Made by a program: the position numbers and the translations under genes. From assembly GCA_021823045.1 (NCBI GenBank), contig JAKAPB010000162.1, forward strand, positions 1 to 5,544: a DNA stretch of 5,544 nt. The letters run 5' to 3'. This document shows, piece by piece, positions 1 to 5,544 of this stretch. The notes beneath the pieces were generated by a model. That model had not been told where the DNA came from. It worked only from the letters and a program-made list of their open reading frames with translations, and ran no database searches. The stretch's first letter is position 1, and every line of letters starts with the position of its first letter. This DNA is from Actinomycetes bacterium (GTDB lineage Bacteria > Actinomycetota > Acidimicrobiia > Acidimicrobiales > Acidimicrobiaceae).

Positions 1-23
1 AAAGTTTTATCCGGTCTAGACTT

Positions 24-896
24 TCAGATTCCGCCGAAGGCATGAAGAGCCGATACGAATGGAATCATGACGAATATGATTCCAGGGACTAAAGCTGCAA
101 CGCTTACCGGTATCCAAACGGCCTGAGCGCGCTTGGCAAGCTTTTCGGTTAGCTCCAGTTGCTGCCGCCGTCGAAGTGAGCGGCTTTGTTCGTCCAAAAG
201 GGAAGGCAATTCTGGTGATGAGTAGTTAGCGTCGAGTAGTCGAGTCAGATGATCGAGCCCGGTGAGCCGGTATTGTGAGGCAATCATTCCGAGGGCTCTG
301 CCTGGATTTGCTCCCCGGCGTATCTCTGCTGACATCTGCCTCGATGGTGTAGACCACGGGCCTTTGATGGTCTTTAGGTACCTGTCTATGGCCGACTGTA
401 TCGATAGACCCGACGCCACGAACGACCCGATCTGCTCTATGTAGAGCGGAAGGGCATCCTTCAGCTCCCGGACCCGACGTCTTTCGCCTTGGTATATTCG
501 AGAGGATTTGAAGAGGAGGATTGCGAGTGGTGAAAGAAGTCCCGCCCCAATTGCCAAAGTCACCGATTTGGTTGTAATCGCGACCGAGACGAAAGTGACA
601 AGTGGCGGCACCGCGTATTTCAAGCTCATCTCACTCAGGGATTTTTTGAAAACTGGAATCAACGACGACAGGAAGTCGTCTCTAGAGAACTTGTCGACTA
701 TTGGCCGTATGTAGGCTTTTAAATAGCTCATTAACTGGGCAATTGGATCTTTAGCCGACGATGAAGTGGGAGCGAGGAATTCGGCAATTCTTTCGTAGCG
801 CGATCTTTTGGTTAGGGTCTTTATACTCGACAGGATCAGGAGCGAGCCAATCTCACCCAACACGATGGAAATTGTTCTAGCGAGGCCGAATTCCAT
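24..896 (-). CDS. tadC: TadC-like inner-membrane platform protein (T2SF domain)
   Basis: Likely the second polytopic membrane protein of a Tad/Flp pilus machine, partnering TadB to form the platform on which the cytoplasmic ATPase acts. Numbering from the ATG at 908 (294 residues), hydrophobic segments lie at about 10-30, 98-114, 117-134 and 263-288. Between the last two pairs is a cytoplasmic T2SF-type helical domain, starting near residue 148 with ELKDALPLYIEQIGSFVASG and followed by a basic, glutamine-rich stretch (about 244-260). Length and layout fit TadC, which usually has about 290-320 residues. I chose the ATG at 894-896 (residue 5 of the longer frame) because GGAG lies six bases before it and it overlaps the upstream stop as TAATG. 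The ATG at 908 has CTCCTC before it and no Shine-Dalgarno sequence. The gene ends 23 bases from the window edge. The T2SF family call is firm; TadC rather than TadB rests on gene order and topology. Confidence 0.82.
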   Translation of the reverse strand: MEFGLARTISIVLGEIGSLLILSSIKTLTKRSRYERIAEFLAPTSSSAKDPIAQLMSYLKAYIRPIVDKFSRDDFLSSLIPVFKKSLSEMSLKYAVPPLVTFVSVAITTKSVTLAIGAGLLSPLAILLFKSSRIYQGERRRVRELKDALPLYIEQIGSFVASGLSIQSAIDRYLKTIKGPWSTPSRQMSAEIRRGANPGRALGMIASQYRLTGLDHLTRLLDANYSSPELPSLLDEQSRSLRRRQQLELTEKLAKRAQAVWIPVSVAALVPGIIFVMIPFVSALHAFGGI

Positions 897-908
897 TAAC
901 TGCTCCAT
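894..908 (-). promoter_or_regulatory. Overlap and internal Shine-Dalgarno deciding the tadC start
   Basis: On the minus strand the stop TAA of the TadB-like gene (898-896) shares its last A with an ATG (896-894). GGAG at 906-903 sits six bases upstream of that ATG, which is ideal spacing. The only other nearby ATG (908-906) contributes its own G to this GGAG and lacks a ribosome binding site of its own. The arrangement points to termination-reinitiation coupling of the two platform proteins, as expected for subunits needed in fixed ratio. Confidence 0.6.
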
Positions 909-1819
909 GAGGAGTTAGCGCGACTGGAGACTGGCTCATCGGGTGAGCGATCTGGAGTTGGGTCGGTGGCTTCGAAACGTCCCCCTTTGACTTTCGGTAA
1001 TCCGATAAGGCGAGTCGACCAAATCCAGCAGAGCAACAGAAGGCCAAGCGCGAGTGCACTTAGGGAAATTCCGGCCGGAGTTTGAAAACTTGATCTTCCG
1101 CCGCCAATCGCTGCCCCGGCGAGAGCCATGCCTATGGGAACAACCAGAACGAATCGTCTAGCGAATATTGCCCCGGCCATGGCGGCTTTTGCCTCCTTTG
1201 CCGCCGTTAGATCCCAAGAGCGATCGTCTCGAAGGCGGGCGAGTCGTGACTCGGTAGAGGTAGACGCCAGTTCATGAAGTAGGACCATAGTCTGAAGAAC
1301 AGTCGTGCTTTTTGGATCGACGAGTTCATCTGCGATAAGGTTGCAGGTCAGATAGAAGTCGCCTGTCAGATTCCAGGTAATGCGATTTCGGTCAAAGATG
1401 CTTGAGGCCTTCTCCCCAAATCCGCTTGACGCAGAAAATAGTGCATGAGGGATTGCTTCACCGAGAGCGCAGACCCTGATACGCACCTCGTCGATCACGT
1501 TTGGCCAACCTTCAAGCAGCTGATCGTGTAGCACTGAAGACTCCGACTGCTTGGTCAAATAGATGAGCAGTACACTGAAGAGACCCCCGATTCCCGCCAA
1601 CGCTGGAGATCCGGAAGCTAGCAAGGTCAATAGGGATCCAAGGGCTATGAAACCCAGATAACGCTTGAGCGTGGTTACTGATGTTACTTCTAGCGTTCTT
1701 GACTTTACTTTTTTGTGGTTTTGCTCTGCTAAAAGCCGGACGATCCCCTTGGCCATGCTCGCCGAACCCGCCAGGGCCGCAATTGAAGAAAGGATCCAAA
1801 TACCCATTTTTGAGTCCAT
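896..1819 (-). CDS. tadB: TadB-like inner-membrane platform protein (T2SF domain)
   Basis: Likely the first platform protein of the Tad/Flp pilus system, sitting in the cytoplasmic membrane and contacting the CpaF/TadA ATPase. The 307 residues show an N-terminal hydrophobic segment (about 6-26), a basic linker, a hydrophobic pair (about 54-88), a soluble helical domain of T2SF type (about 100-218, with WPNVIDEVRIRVCALGEAIP near its start), then two membrane segments (about 222-238 and 249-268). The C-terminal tail (about 276-307) is hydrophilic and rich in Pro, Ser and Asp. This arrangement and the position directly after the ATPase match TadB. The start ATG follows the ATPase stop with no gap (TAGATG) and has no clear Shine-Dalgarno sequence, so it is probably translated by coupling. 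A second in-frame ATG at 1805-1807, four codons later, is an alternative start with only a weak GGA upstream. The T2SF domain is more diverged than in the downstream gene, so subtype is an inference from order. Confidence 0.8.
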   Translation of the reverse strand: MDSKMGIWILSSIAALAGSASMAKGIVRLLAEQNHKKVKSRTLEVTSVTTLKRYLGFIALGSLLTLLASGSPALAGIGGLFSVLLIYLTKQSESSVLHDQLLEGWPNVIDEVRIRVCALGEAIPHALFSASSGFGEKASSIFDRNRITWNLTGDFYLTCNLIADELVDPKSTTVLQTMVLLHELASTSTESRLARLRDDRSWDLTAAKEAKAAMAGAIFARRFVLVVPIGMALAGAAIGGGRSSFQTPAGISLSALALGLLLLCWIWSTRLIGLPKVKGGRFEATDPTPDRSPDEPVSSRANSSWSS

Positions 1820-3160
1820 CTAGATTGCCGCTGGTCGGAGTTCTTGGCAGTCGTTTAGCAGTTCGCCTAGCTCATAGCCATGATCAGCTAGCTTGGTTCG
1901 TAGGCGGTAGGGGACGGGACCACATGAATGGGCAAAGTCATCCTGGGGATTCAACTTTATCATCGCCGTGGTTGTGAAGCCCGAGGAGTCCTTGGTTTGG
2001 GGGTCCTCTACGGCGATGATTTCCGTGATCTTGGGAATGGAATTTATCCGCTGAACGTAGACCACCATGTCGACGGCGTCCGAGACCAGACCGCACAGGG
2101 CCTGTGAAGCGAGATTGATTCCATTTAATTGTGCCATAACGCAGAGCCTCGTGAGGGCTTGCCTTGCGGAGGAAGCATGAATGGTGGTCATCCCTTGGAC
2201 TCCCGAGGATGTTGTCAACAAGAAGGGCAATGATTCGCGGTCTCTGACTTCGCCTACTATCGCAATGTCTGGAGCCATTCGTAGAAATCCAGCCACTAAT
2301 CGCCTCAGGTCGATTTCCGGACGATCCTGACGTTCGGGCCTTGACTGAAGGTGAGCAACGTTGCACATCTGGATCTCAGTCTCTGGAACTTCTTCGGCAA
2401 TGACCACCCGGCTAGACGGGTCAAGTTCGCTCGCCAGGCATCCCAGGAGGGTGGTTTTCCCAGCACCGGGCGGCCCGGCGAATATAATGGTGGCCTTGGA
2501 CCTAATCGCCGCACTCAGTAGTGTGGCCGTTGGTGGACTCAGCATCGCCTTGCTAACTAACTGCCAGAGCGATCGGTTTGGAAGACCGGTGAACTTGCGG
2601 ATGTTCACGCAGAGATGGGCAGATTTAGTCAGCTCGGGATGGACGATATGGACCCTTGACCCGTCGGGTAGTTGAGCGTCCTGGAGTCCAGCTACCGGGT
2701 CGAGCTTCCGATGAGATCCGATGCTCCGCTCGAGGAGTCTGGAAACAGTTCGGGTGAGATGGTCATCGTCGTAGAAGGACTCAGAAAGTTTTTCCGTTGG
2801 TTGGGAATGGCGGCGGACGAAGATCGCATCAGGGGCGTTGATGATGATTTCCCAAACTTGGGGATCGCGCATTGCTGCGTCTATCGGTCCAAGTCCACAG
2901 ATCGACCTAAATATCTTTTCTGCTGAGCTTGCTCCGGCTGAACTTGCAGATTCGCCTCGATTAGTCTCTACTTCTTGGCGTATTACTTCAAAGATCTCGT
3001 CGGCGGAGTCGGCGTTCCCTGGATCCAAATTCTTAGACCTGCACCTGTCGGAGACCCGGTCTTCAAGTGATCGTAGATCAATTGTCCTAATAGGAGAAAT
3101 TTCAAATACCTTTTCGTTACCTCGATTAGACGGGTAGAAGACCTCTTGCACCAAATCCAT
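1820..3160 (-). CDS. tadA: CpaF/TadA-family secretion ATPase of a Tad/Flp pilus system
   Basis: Cytoplasmic hexameric ATPase of the VirB11/PulE superfamily that hydrolyses ATP to drive Flp-type pilus assembly or retraction. The 446 residues show an N-terminal domain (about 80-215) containing LGPIDAAMRDPQVWEIIINA and the signature RKLDP...DAQLPDGSRVHIV (151-173), followed by NIRKF (186-190). The ATPase core has Walker A GPPGAGKTT (229-237), an Asp/Glu box VVIAEEVPETEI (252-263), the Walker B region DIAIVGEVRDRE (298-309) and a His box TTIHASSARQALTRL (325-339, His328). Length is normal for the family. Common CpaF proteins have LRMRPDR before Walker B and TGHxGS before the His box; here these read LRMAPDI and SSGVQG, a variant I recall from actinobacterial homologues. 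The ATG at 3160 has two Shine-Dalgarno sequences upstream, and the gene is the first of the operon. The family is certain; assignment to a Tad rather than another type IV-like system rests on the two T2SF genes that follow. Confidence 0.93.
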   Translation of the reverse strand: MDLVQEVFYPSNRGNEKVFEISPIRTIDLRSLEDRVSDRCRSKNLDPGNADSADEIFEVIRQEVETNRGESASSAGASSAEKIFRSICGLGPIDAAMRDPQVWEIIINAPDAIFVRRHSQPTEKLSESFYDDDHLTRTVSRLLERSIGSHRKLDPVAGLQDAQLPDGSRVHIVHPELTKSAHLCVNIRKFTGLPNRSLWQLVSKAMLSPPTATLLSAAIRSKATIIFAGPPGAGKTTLLGCLASELDPSSRVVIAEEVPETEIQMCNVAHLQSRPERQDRPEIDLRRLVAGFLRMAPDIAIVGEVRDRESLPFLLTTSSGVQGMTTIHASSARQALTRLCVMAQLNGINLASQALCGLVSDAVDMVVYVQRINSIPKITEIIAVEDPQTKDSSGFTTTAMIKLNPQDDFAHSCGPVPYRLRTKLADHGYELGELLNDCQELRPAAI

Positions 3161-3163
3161 TCG

Positions 3164-3177
3164 CTCCTTAGCCTCCT
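3164..3177 (-). promoter_or_regulatory. Tandem Shine-Dalgarno sequences for the ATPase gene
   Basis: Upstream of the ATG at 3160 the minus strand carries AGGAGG (3177-3172, 11 bases from the start) and AAGGAG (3169-3164, three bases from the start). Neither is at the ideal 5-9 base distance, but together they leave little doubt about the start codon. Confidence 0.6.
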
Positions 3178-3198
3178 AGGGACGACGATCCAAGGTAA

Positions 3199-3226
3199 TT
3201 CTTACTACAAATGTTTCATCTGTCAA
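3199..3226 (-). promoter_or_regulatory. Candidate sigma-70-type promoter for the tad operon
   Basis: On the minus strand a perfect -35 hexamer TTGACA (3226-3221) is followed after 16 bases by TAAGAA (3204-3199), or after 17 bases by AAGAAT, as a weak -10. Transcription would begin near 3190, giving a leader of about 30 bases that contains both Shine-Dalgarno sequences. The -35 is convincing and the -10 is poor, so this is a candidate only. No other good promoter is seen upstream of the ATPase gene. Confidence 0.5.
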
Positions 3227-3273
3227 CTGAGAGGCGCTAGTAAATAAAAAATTTGTGGTTTGGGGTTGTCGAA

Positions 3274-3290
3274 TTGCTTGTATTAAGCAA
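3274..3290. promoter_or_regulatory. Small palindrome, possible operator in the divergent region
   Basis: TTGCTT (3274-3279) and AAGCAA (3285-3290) form a perfect 6-base inverted repeat around the spacer GTATT. It overlaps TATTAA (3281-3286), the nearest thing to a -10 element on the plus strand upstream of the exporter, although no good -35 sits before it. A repressor binding here could control the exporter. No regulator gene is in the window, and a 6-base inverted repeat in AT-rich DNA could arise by chance. Confidence 0.25.
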
Positions 3291-3328
3291 CAAAAGGCTA
3301 TTTGAGCTGTAGGATTTTTGTTTAGTAA

Positions 3329-3360
3329 GGAACCCGCCTGGCACCGGTGTGTCTAGTTCC
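3329..3360 (+). other. Imperfect nested inverted repeat in the exporter leader
   Basis: GGAAC (3329-3333) and GTTCC (3356-3360) flank the perfect 8-base palindrome CACCGGTG (3342-3349). The two symmetries are off-centre by one base, so a folded RNA would need internal loops. It lies 34 bases before the TTG start and could be a protein site or leader structure, or chance. This is the most GC-rich part of an otherwise AT-rich intergenic stretch. Confidence 0.2.
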
Positions 3361-3382
3361 TAGCAGAAATCGACCTAGCTTT

Positions 3383-3387
3383 AGGGG
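3383..3387 (+). promoter_or_regulatory. Shine-Dalgarno supporting the TTG start of the exporter
   Basis: AGGGG ends six bases before the TTG at 3394. This spacing supports TTG as the true start. The first in-frame ATG (3484-3486) would remove the N-terminus and part of the first membrane helix. Confidence 0.55.
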
Positions 3388-3393
3388 CTCTAC

Positions 3394-5145
3394 TTGACTA
3401 TTTCGTCAAAGCTGACCGAGTGGCGCGACAACCCGGTTACGTACCGATATATCGTGCTTTCGAATACGACCCTCGGCAGTTTCATGGCATTCTTAAATAC
3501 CTCCATTCTTATTATTTCGCTGCCGGCGGTCTTTAAAGGTATCAAACTGCAGCCGCTAGCTCCGGGTAACGTCGGATATCTACTTTGGACTCTTCTTGGC
3601 TTTCAAGTCGCGGCGGCTATCTTGGTCGTCGCCTTCGGTCGCCTTGGCGATATTTTGGGACGTGTTAGGCTCTACAACCTGGGATTCTTGGTCTTTACAG
3701 TAGCGTCAGCGGCTCTCGCTTTGCTTCCAGGCAAAGGCGGGTCCGGGGCGATGGAACTCATAGTGCTGCGAGTGGTACAGGGCATTGGCGGTGCGCTTAT
3801 CTTCGCCAATTCAACGGCGATTATTACCGATGCTTTTCCGGCCCAGAGACGGGGAGCGGCCCTAGGTATCAACCAGGTAGCTGGTTTGGCGGGAAGTTTT
3901 ATCGGGCTGATTGCTGGCGGGTTACTCGCCGATTTGGACTGGAGATTGGTATTTTGGGTATCAGTTCCATTCGGAATTATCGGAACTATTTGGGCTTACT
4001 ACATGCTGAAGGATCAGTCGACAAGGCTGAAGTCTAAGGTTGACCTGGTGGGCGGGGGGCTGTTCGGCCTATCCTTGGTTCTCATACTGATCGCTATTAC
4101 CTATGGAGTACAGCCCCATGGAACAGCTTCGATGTCGTGGCGCGCACCGTATGTAGACGGCGAGCTAATTGTGGGGTTTGTCCTGTTGGTGGTTTTTTTG
4201 ATCTACGAGACGAAGTCAGACCACCCCATGCTCAATCCCCGACTATTTCTAAATAGAGCTTTTTCGGCGGGAGCATTTTCCAACCTGTTGTCGGCGATGG
4301 GTAGGGGCGGGCTCCAATTTATGCTGATTCTTTGGCTCCAGGGGATCTGGCTTCCGTTGCGGGGATATAATTTTTCACAAACGCCGCTCTGGGCTGGCAT
4401 TTACCTCCTCCCCTTGACATTTGGCTTCTTATTGGCGGGACCGATATCAGGATACCTGTCTGACCGATACGGTGCTCGATACTTTTCAACCCTCGGGATG
4501 CTCGTTGCCACGGTTTCGTTTATCTGCCTTGTTCTACTTCCGGTCAACTTTGCTTACCCAGATTTTGCAGTGATTATCTTTCTAAATGGGGTAGGGTTTG
4601 GACTCTTTGCGGCACCTAACACTTCGGCCGTAATGAGTTCGGTGAAGCCGACAGACAGAGGGGCTGCTTCGGGAGTAATGGCGACGTTTATCAATACTGG
4701 GCAAGTCCTGTCGGTTGGGATATTCTTCTCATTGTTGATAGCCGGCCTGTCCAGTGCCCTCCCTCATCATTTGCTTAATGGATTGATAGCTAATGGGGTG
4801 CCAAAGCCAGCGGCGGTCAGGCTTTCTGAGGTACCCGCAGTGGCGTCCATTTTTGCGGCATTCTTGGGGTATAACCCACTTCAACTGCTTTTGGGCCCGG
4901 CGGCAAGGTCGATTCCGCATGCGCGGCTGGTCCACCTGTATGGACATTCCTTCTTTCCATCTCTAATCTCTGGACCCTTCAAGCACGGACTCGTAATTGC
5001 CTTTGCACTTGCGGTGGTGCTCTGCTTGGTTGCGGCGGTGACGTCTTGGTTACGAGGTGGGGACCGAATGATTCACGTCGAAAGCGAAGCGGTTTCGATT
5101 GTTGACGGTATCGACCAAGTGGCCCCAGACCCTCAGAGCGTCTAG
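3394..5145 (+). CDS. DHA2-group MFS exporter with 14 predicted helices
   Basis: Probable proton-coupled exporter of drugs, toxic metabolites or an unknown compound in the cytoplasmic membrane. The 583 residues give about 14 hydrophobic segments (near 26-46, 61-81, 93-112, 120-142, 153-176, 183-205, 218-238, 257-271, 289-312, 331-353, 362-382, 388-411, 426-450 and 528-552). Motif A is GRLGDILGRVR (82-92). LRVVQGIGGAL (125-135) fits motif B with Arg126. WRLVFWVSVPFG (183-194) is typical of DHA2 proteins. Two key positions differ from textbook DHA2: the first-helix Asp is Asn35 (LNTSILIISLP), and the motif C GP is Gly171-Leu172. I recall the same features in an actinobacterial and archaeal subfamily, so they need not mean loss of function. 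The roughly 75-residue loop between helices 13 and 14, with FAAFLGYNPLQ (488-498) and FFP (520-522), is also typical of that subfamily. The substrate cannot be told from sequence. The gene is divergent from the tad operon and probably monocistronic. Confidence 0.9.
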   Translation: MTISSKLTEWRDNPVTYRYIVLSNTTLGSFMAFLNTSILIISLPAVFKGIKLQPLAPGNVGYLLWTLLGFQVAAAILVVAFGRLGDILGRVRLYNLGFLVFTVASAALALLPGKGGSGAMELIVLRVVQGIGGALIFANSTAIITDAFPAQRRGAALGINQVAGLAGSFIGLIAGGLLADLDWRLVFWVSVPFGIIGTIWAYYMLKDQSTRLKSKVDLVGGGLFGLSLVLILIAITYGVQPHGTASMSWRAPYVDGELIVGFVLLVVFLIYETKSDHPMLNPRLFLNRAFSAGAFSNLLSAMGRGGLQFMLILWLQGIWLPLRGYNFSQTPLWAGIYLLPLTFGFLLAGPISGYLSDRYGARYFSTLGMLVATVSFICLVLLPVNFAYPDFAVIIFLNGVGFGLFAAPNTSAVMSSVKPTDRGAASGVMATFINTGQVLSVGIFFSLLIAGLSSALPHHLLNGLIANGVPKPAAVRLSEVPAVASIFAAFLGYNPLQLLLGPAARSIPHARLVHLYGHSFFPSLISGPFKHGLVIAFALAVVLCLVAAVTSWLRGGDRMIHVESEAVSIVDGIDQVAPDPQSV

Positions 5146-5191
5146 TGGCATCTATGAGCTGAACTTCCGGAGTCCTTTACTCGAAACCTGT

Positions 5192-5217
5192 CCAAAGTTG
5201 CTCCCACGCAACTTTGG
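5192..5217 (+). terminator. Stem-loop downstream of the exporter, possible terminator
   Basis: CCAAAGTTGC (5192-5201) and GCAACTTTGG (5208-5217) form a perfect 10-base-pair stem with the loop TCCCAC. It begins 46 bases after the exporter stop, where a terminator would be expected. The 3' flank is CTTTCACTG rather than a proper T-tract, with a T-run only about 15 bases later, so it is at best a weak intrinsic terminator. It could instead stabilise the 3' end or belong to the adjacent IS remnant. Confidence 0.4.
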
Positions 5218-5268
5218 CTTTCACTGAATACATTTTTGACAAGCTCCGTTTTCGTCGGAATAGGCTGT

Positions 5269-5306
5269 GGGGCGGGAAGCCCCATGGCTTTAGCCATGGG
5301 GAGGTA
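5269..5306. repeat. IS200/IS605-type end hairpin
   Basis: A 10-base inverted repeat, CCCCATGGCT (5280-5289) and AGCCATGGGG (5292-5301), is separated by TT; with a four-base TTTA loop it is a nine-pair stem. It is preceded by GGGGC (5269-5273), GGGAA, then GCCCC (5279-5283), which could pair in competition with it, and is followed by AGGTA. The plus-strand pattern of GGGCGGGAAGCCCC, a hairpin, then GGGGAGG matches what I recall of right ends of tnpB-bearing elements, where it forms the 3' part of the guide (omega/reRNA) scaffold. No TnpB C-terminus is recognisable before it, so a functional RNA is not supported. Confidence 0.6.
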
Positions 5307-5341
5307 GGGACCCGCTGAGCCCTAGCCCAGAGAACTGCGCA

Positions 5342-5431
5342 GACGGTGCGTTGGTTGGCCGCGTATTGCTTGACGATCTTCAATGGCGCACCACCGACCG
5401 TAGCAACAAAGTACGAGATCGTGCGGGTTGG
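5342..5431 (-). pseudogene. tnpA: C-terminal remnant of IS200/IS605 Y1 transposase TnpA
   Basis: Read on the minus strand, the frame below a TGA at 5434-5432 encodes SYFVATVGGAPLKIVKQY (5416-5363) and then AANQRTV. This matches the usual end of IS200/IS605 TnpA proteins, including the catalytic helix motif YxxxQ (Tyr at 5365-5363, Gln at 5353-5351). In the family this tyrosine is the nucleophile that cuts single-stranded DNA at the element ends. The N-terminal ~100 residues, including the HUH metal-binding histidines, are missing. None of the three upstream frames to the window edge resembles them, and the fragment's own frame is closed by TGA and TAG just upstream. The frame stays open past the usual TnpA end, through the hairpin to 5177, so the original stop also seems lost. 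It cannot be an active enzyme. Confidence 0.72.
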
Positions 5432-5544
5432 TCAGTCCTAGGAGACTGATGTTTAATCCACCCTTATACCTTTTTGGCGGATGAAGGCAAAATTCGCGCC
5501 GGTCTTTTGGGTTTAATAGACTCTGTATATGGTGCGTCCTGAAA
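5432..5544. other. Unassigned right-edge sequence
   Basis: Beyond the transposase remnant I see no gene start, RNA gene or repeat that I can support on either strand. Short open frames exist, but none has a ribosome binding site or recognisable content. It may be host DNA exposed by the deletion that truncated the IS, or decayed IS sequence. Confidence 0.3.

Larger units (their letters stand above)
5269..5431. mobile_element. Decayed IS200/IS605-family element end
   Basis: This stretch combines a subterminal hairpin typical of IS200/IS605 ends (5269-5306) with the C-terminal fragment of a Y1 transposase (5342-5431, minus strand). These elements have no terminal inverted repeats or target duplications; their ends are recognised as hairpins. 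The fragment runs toward the hairpin, as tnpA does toward the end of a tnpA-only element or the left end of a divergent tnpA/tnpB element. No tnpB and no opposite end are seen, and the exact boundaries cannot be set from sequence alone. Confidence 0.6.

Noticed and set aside
1512..1799. 95-codon minus-strand frame inside the TadB-like gene
   Set aside because: It overlaps the real gene in another frame and lacks the membrane pattern and coupling seen in the real one.
1938..2366. 142-codon open frame on the minus strand inside the ATPase gene
   Set aside because: It lies in another frame of a clearly conserved ATPase core, its residue content is arbitrary (rich in Arg, Ser and Gly), and it has no family resemblance.
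2361..2675. 104-codon plus-strand frame opposite the Walker A region
   Set aside because: It is the antisense shadow of the ATPase gene, with no supporting motif or context.
3211..3240. Nine-residue plus-strand frame (MFHLSTERR) as a possible regulatory leader peptide for the exporter
   Set aside because: No ribosome binding site at suitable spacing, about 150 bases from the exporter start, and it overlaps the minus-strand promoter candidate.
5177..5383. Open frame of 68 codons on the minus strand treated as a gene
   Set aside because: Only its first dozen or so residues resemble anything: they are the TnpA tail, which continues upstream of the apparent start. The rest reads through the IS hairpin and is not a natural protein end.
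5322..5543. Minus-strand frame open to the right edge, about 73 codons
   Set aside because: It reads the transposase remnant in the wrong frame, has no visible start, and its translation resembles nothing I know.
1..5544. CRISPR array, tRNA or rRNA genes, riboswitch
   Set aside because: I saw no regularly spaced direct repeats, tRNA cloverleaf, rRNA-like sequence or recognisable riboswitch core on either strand.

Overview
The window holds three genes of a tight-adherence (Tad/Flp) type IV pilus or type II secretion-like operon on the minus strand, a divergent drug-exporter-type MFS gene on the plus strand, and the decayed end of an IS200/IS605-family insertion sequence at the right edge. By eye the base composition is moderate, near half G+C. 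The organism is probably bacterial and possibly an actinobacterium or relative (an Acidimicrobiia-like lineage would fit). That inference rests on my recollection of similar CpaF-family ATPase and MFS sequences in that phylum and on the absence of secretin or outer-membrane genes beside the Tad genes. It is low confidence and no database was searched.

Positions 24-3160, minus strand: read from right to left the order is the CpaF/TadA secretion ATPase (1820-3160), a TadB-like membrane protein (896-1819) and a TadC-like membrane protein (24-896, with an alternative start at 908). The genes touch or overlap (TAGATG at the first junction, TAATG at the second), so they almost certainly form one translationally coupled operon. 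The ATPase would power, and the two T2SF-domain proteins would form, the inner-membrane platform that assembles or retracts Flp-type pili. No pilin, prepilin peptidase, TadZ/CpaE or pseudopilin gene is visible; any such genes would lie beyond the left edge or elsewhere.

Positions 3161-3393: a 233-base divergent intergenic region. It contains a good candidate promoter for the tad operon, tandem Shine-Dalgarno sequences for the ATPase, a small palindrome that could be an operator for the exporter gene, and a Shine-Dalgarno sequence that supports a TTG start for the exporter.

Positions 3394-5145, plus strand: a 583-residue, 14-helix MFS exporter of the DHA2 (EmrB/QacA) group, with a long extracytoplasmic loop before the last helix and two departures from textbook DHA2 motifs.

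Positions 5146-5544: no intact gene. There is a stem-loop that may terminate the exporter transcript, then a strong hairpin typical of IS200/IS605 ends. A minus-strand reading frame follows that retains only the C-terminal YxxxQ catalytic-helix region of a Y1 (HUH) TnpA transposase. The final ~110 bases show nothing I recognise. I see no convincing wholly new system; the most interesting items are the IS remnant, the variant catalytic region of the secretion ATPase, and the possible shared regulation of the divergent promoters.
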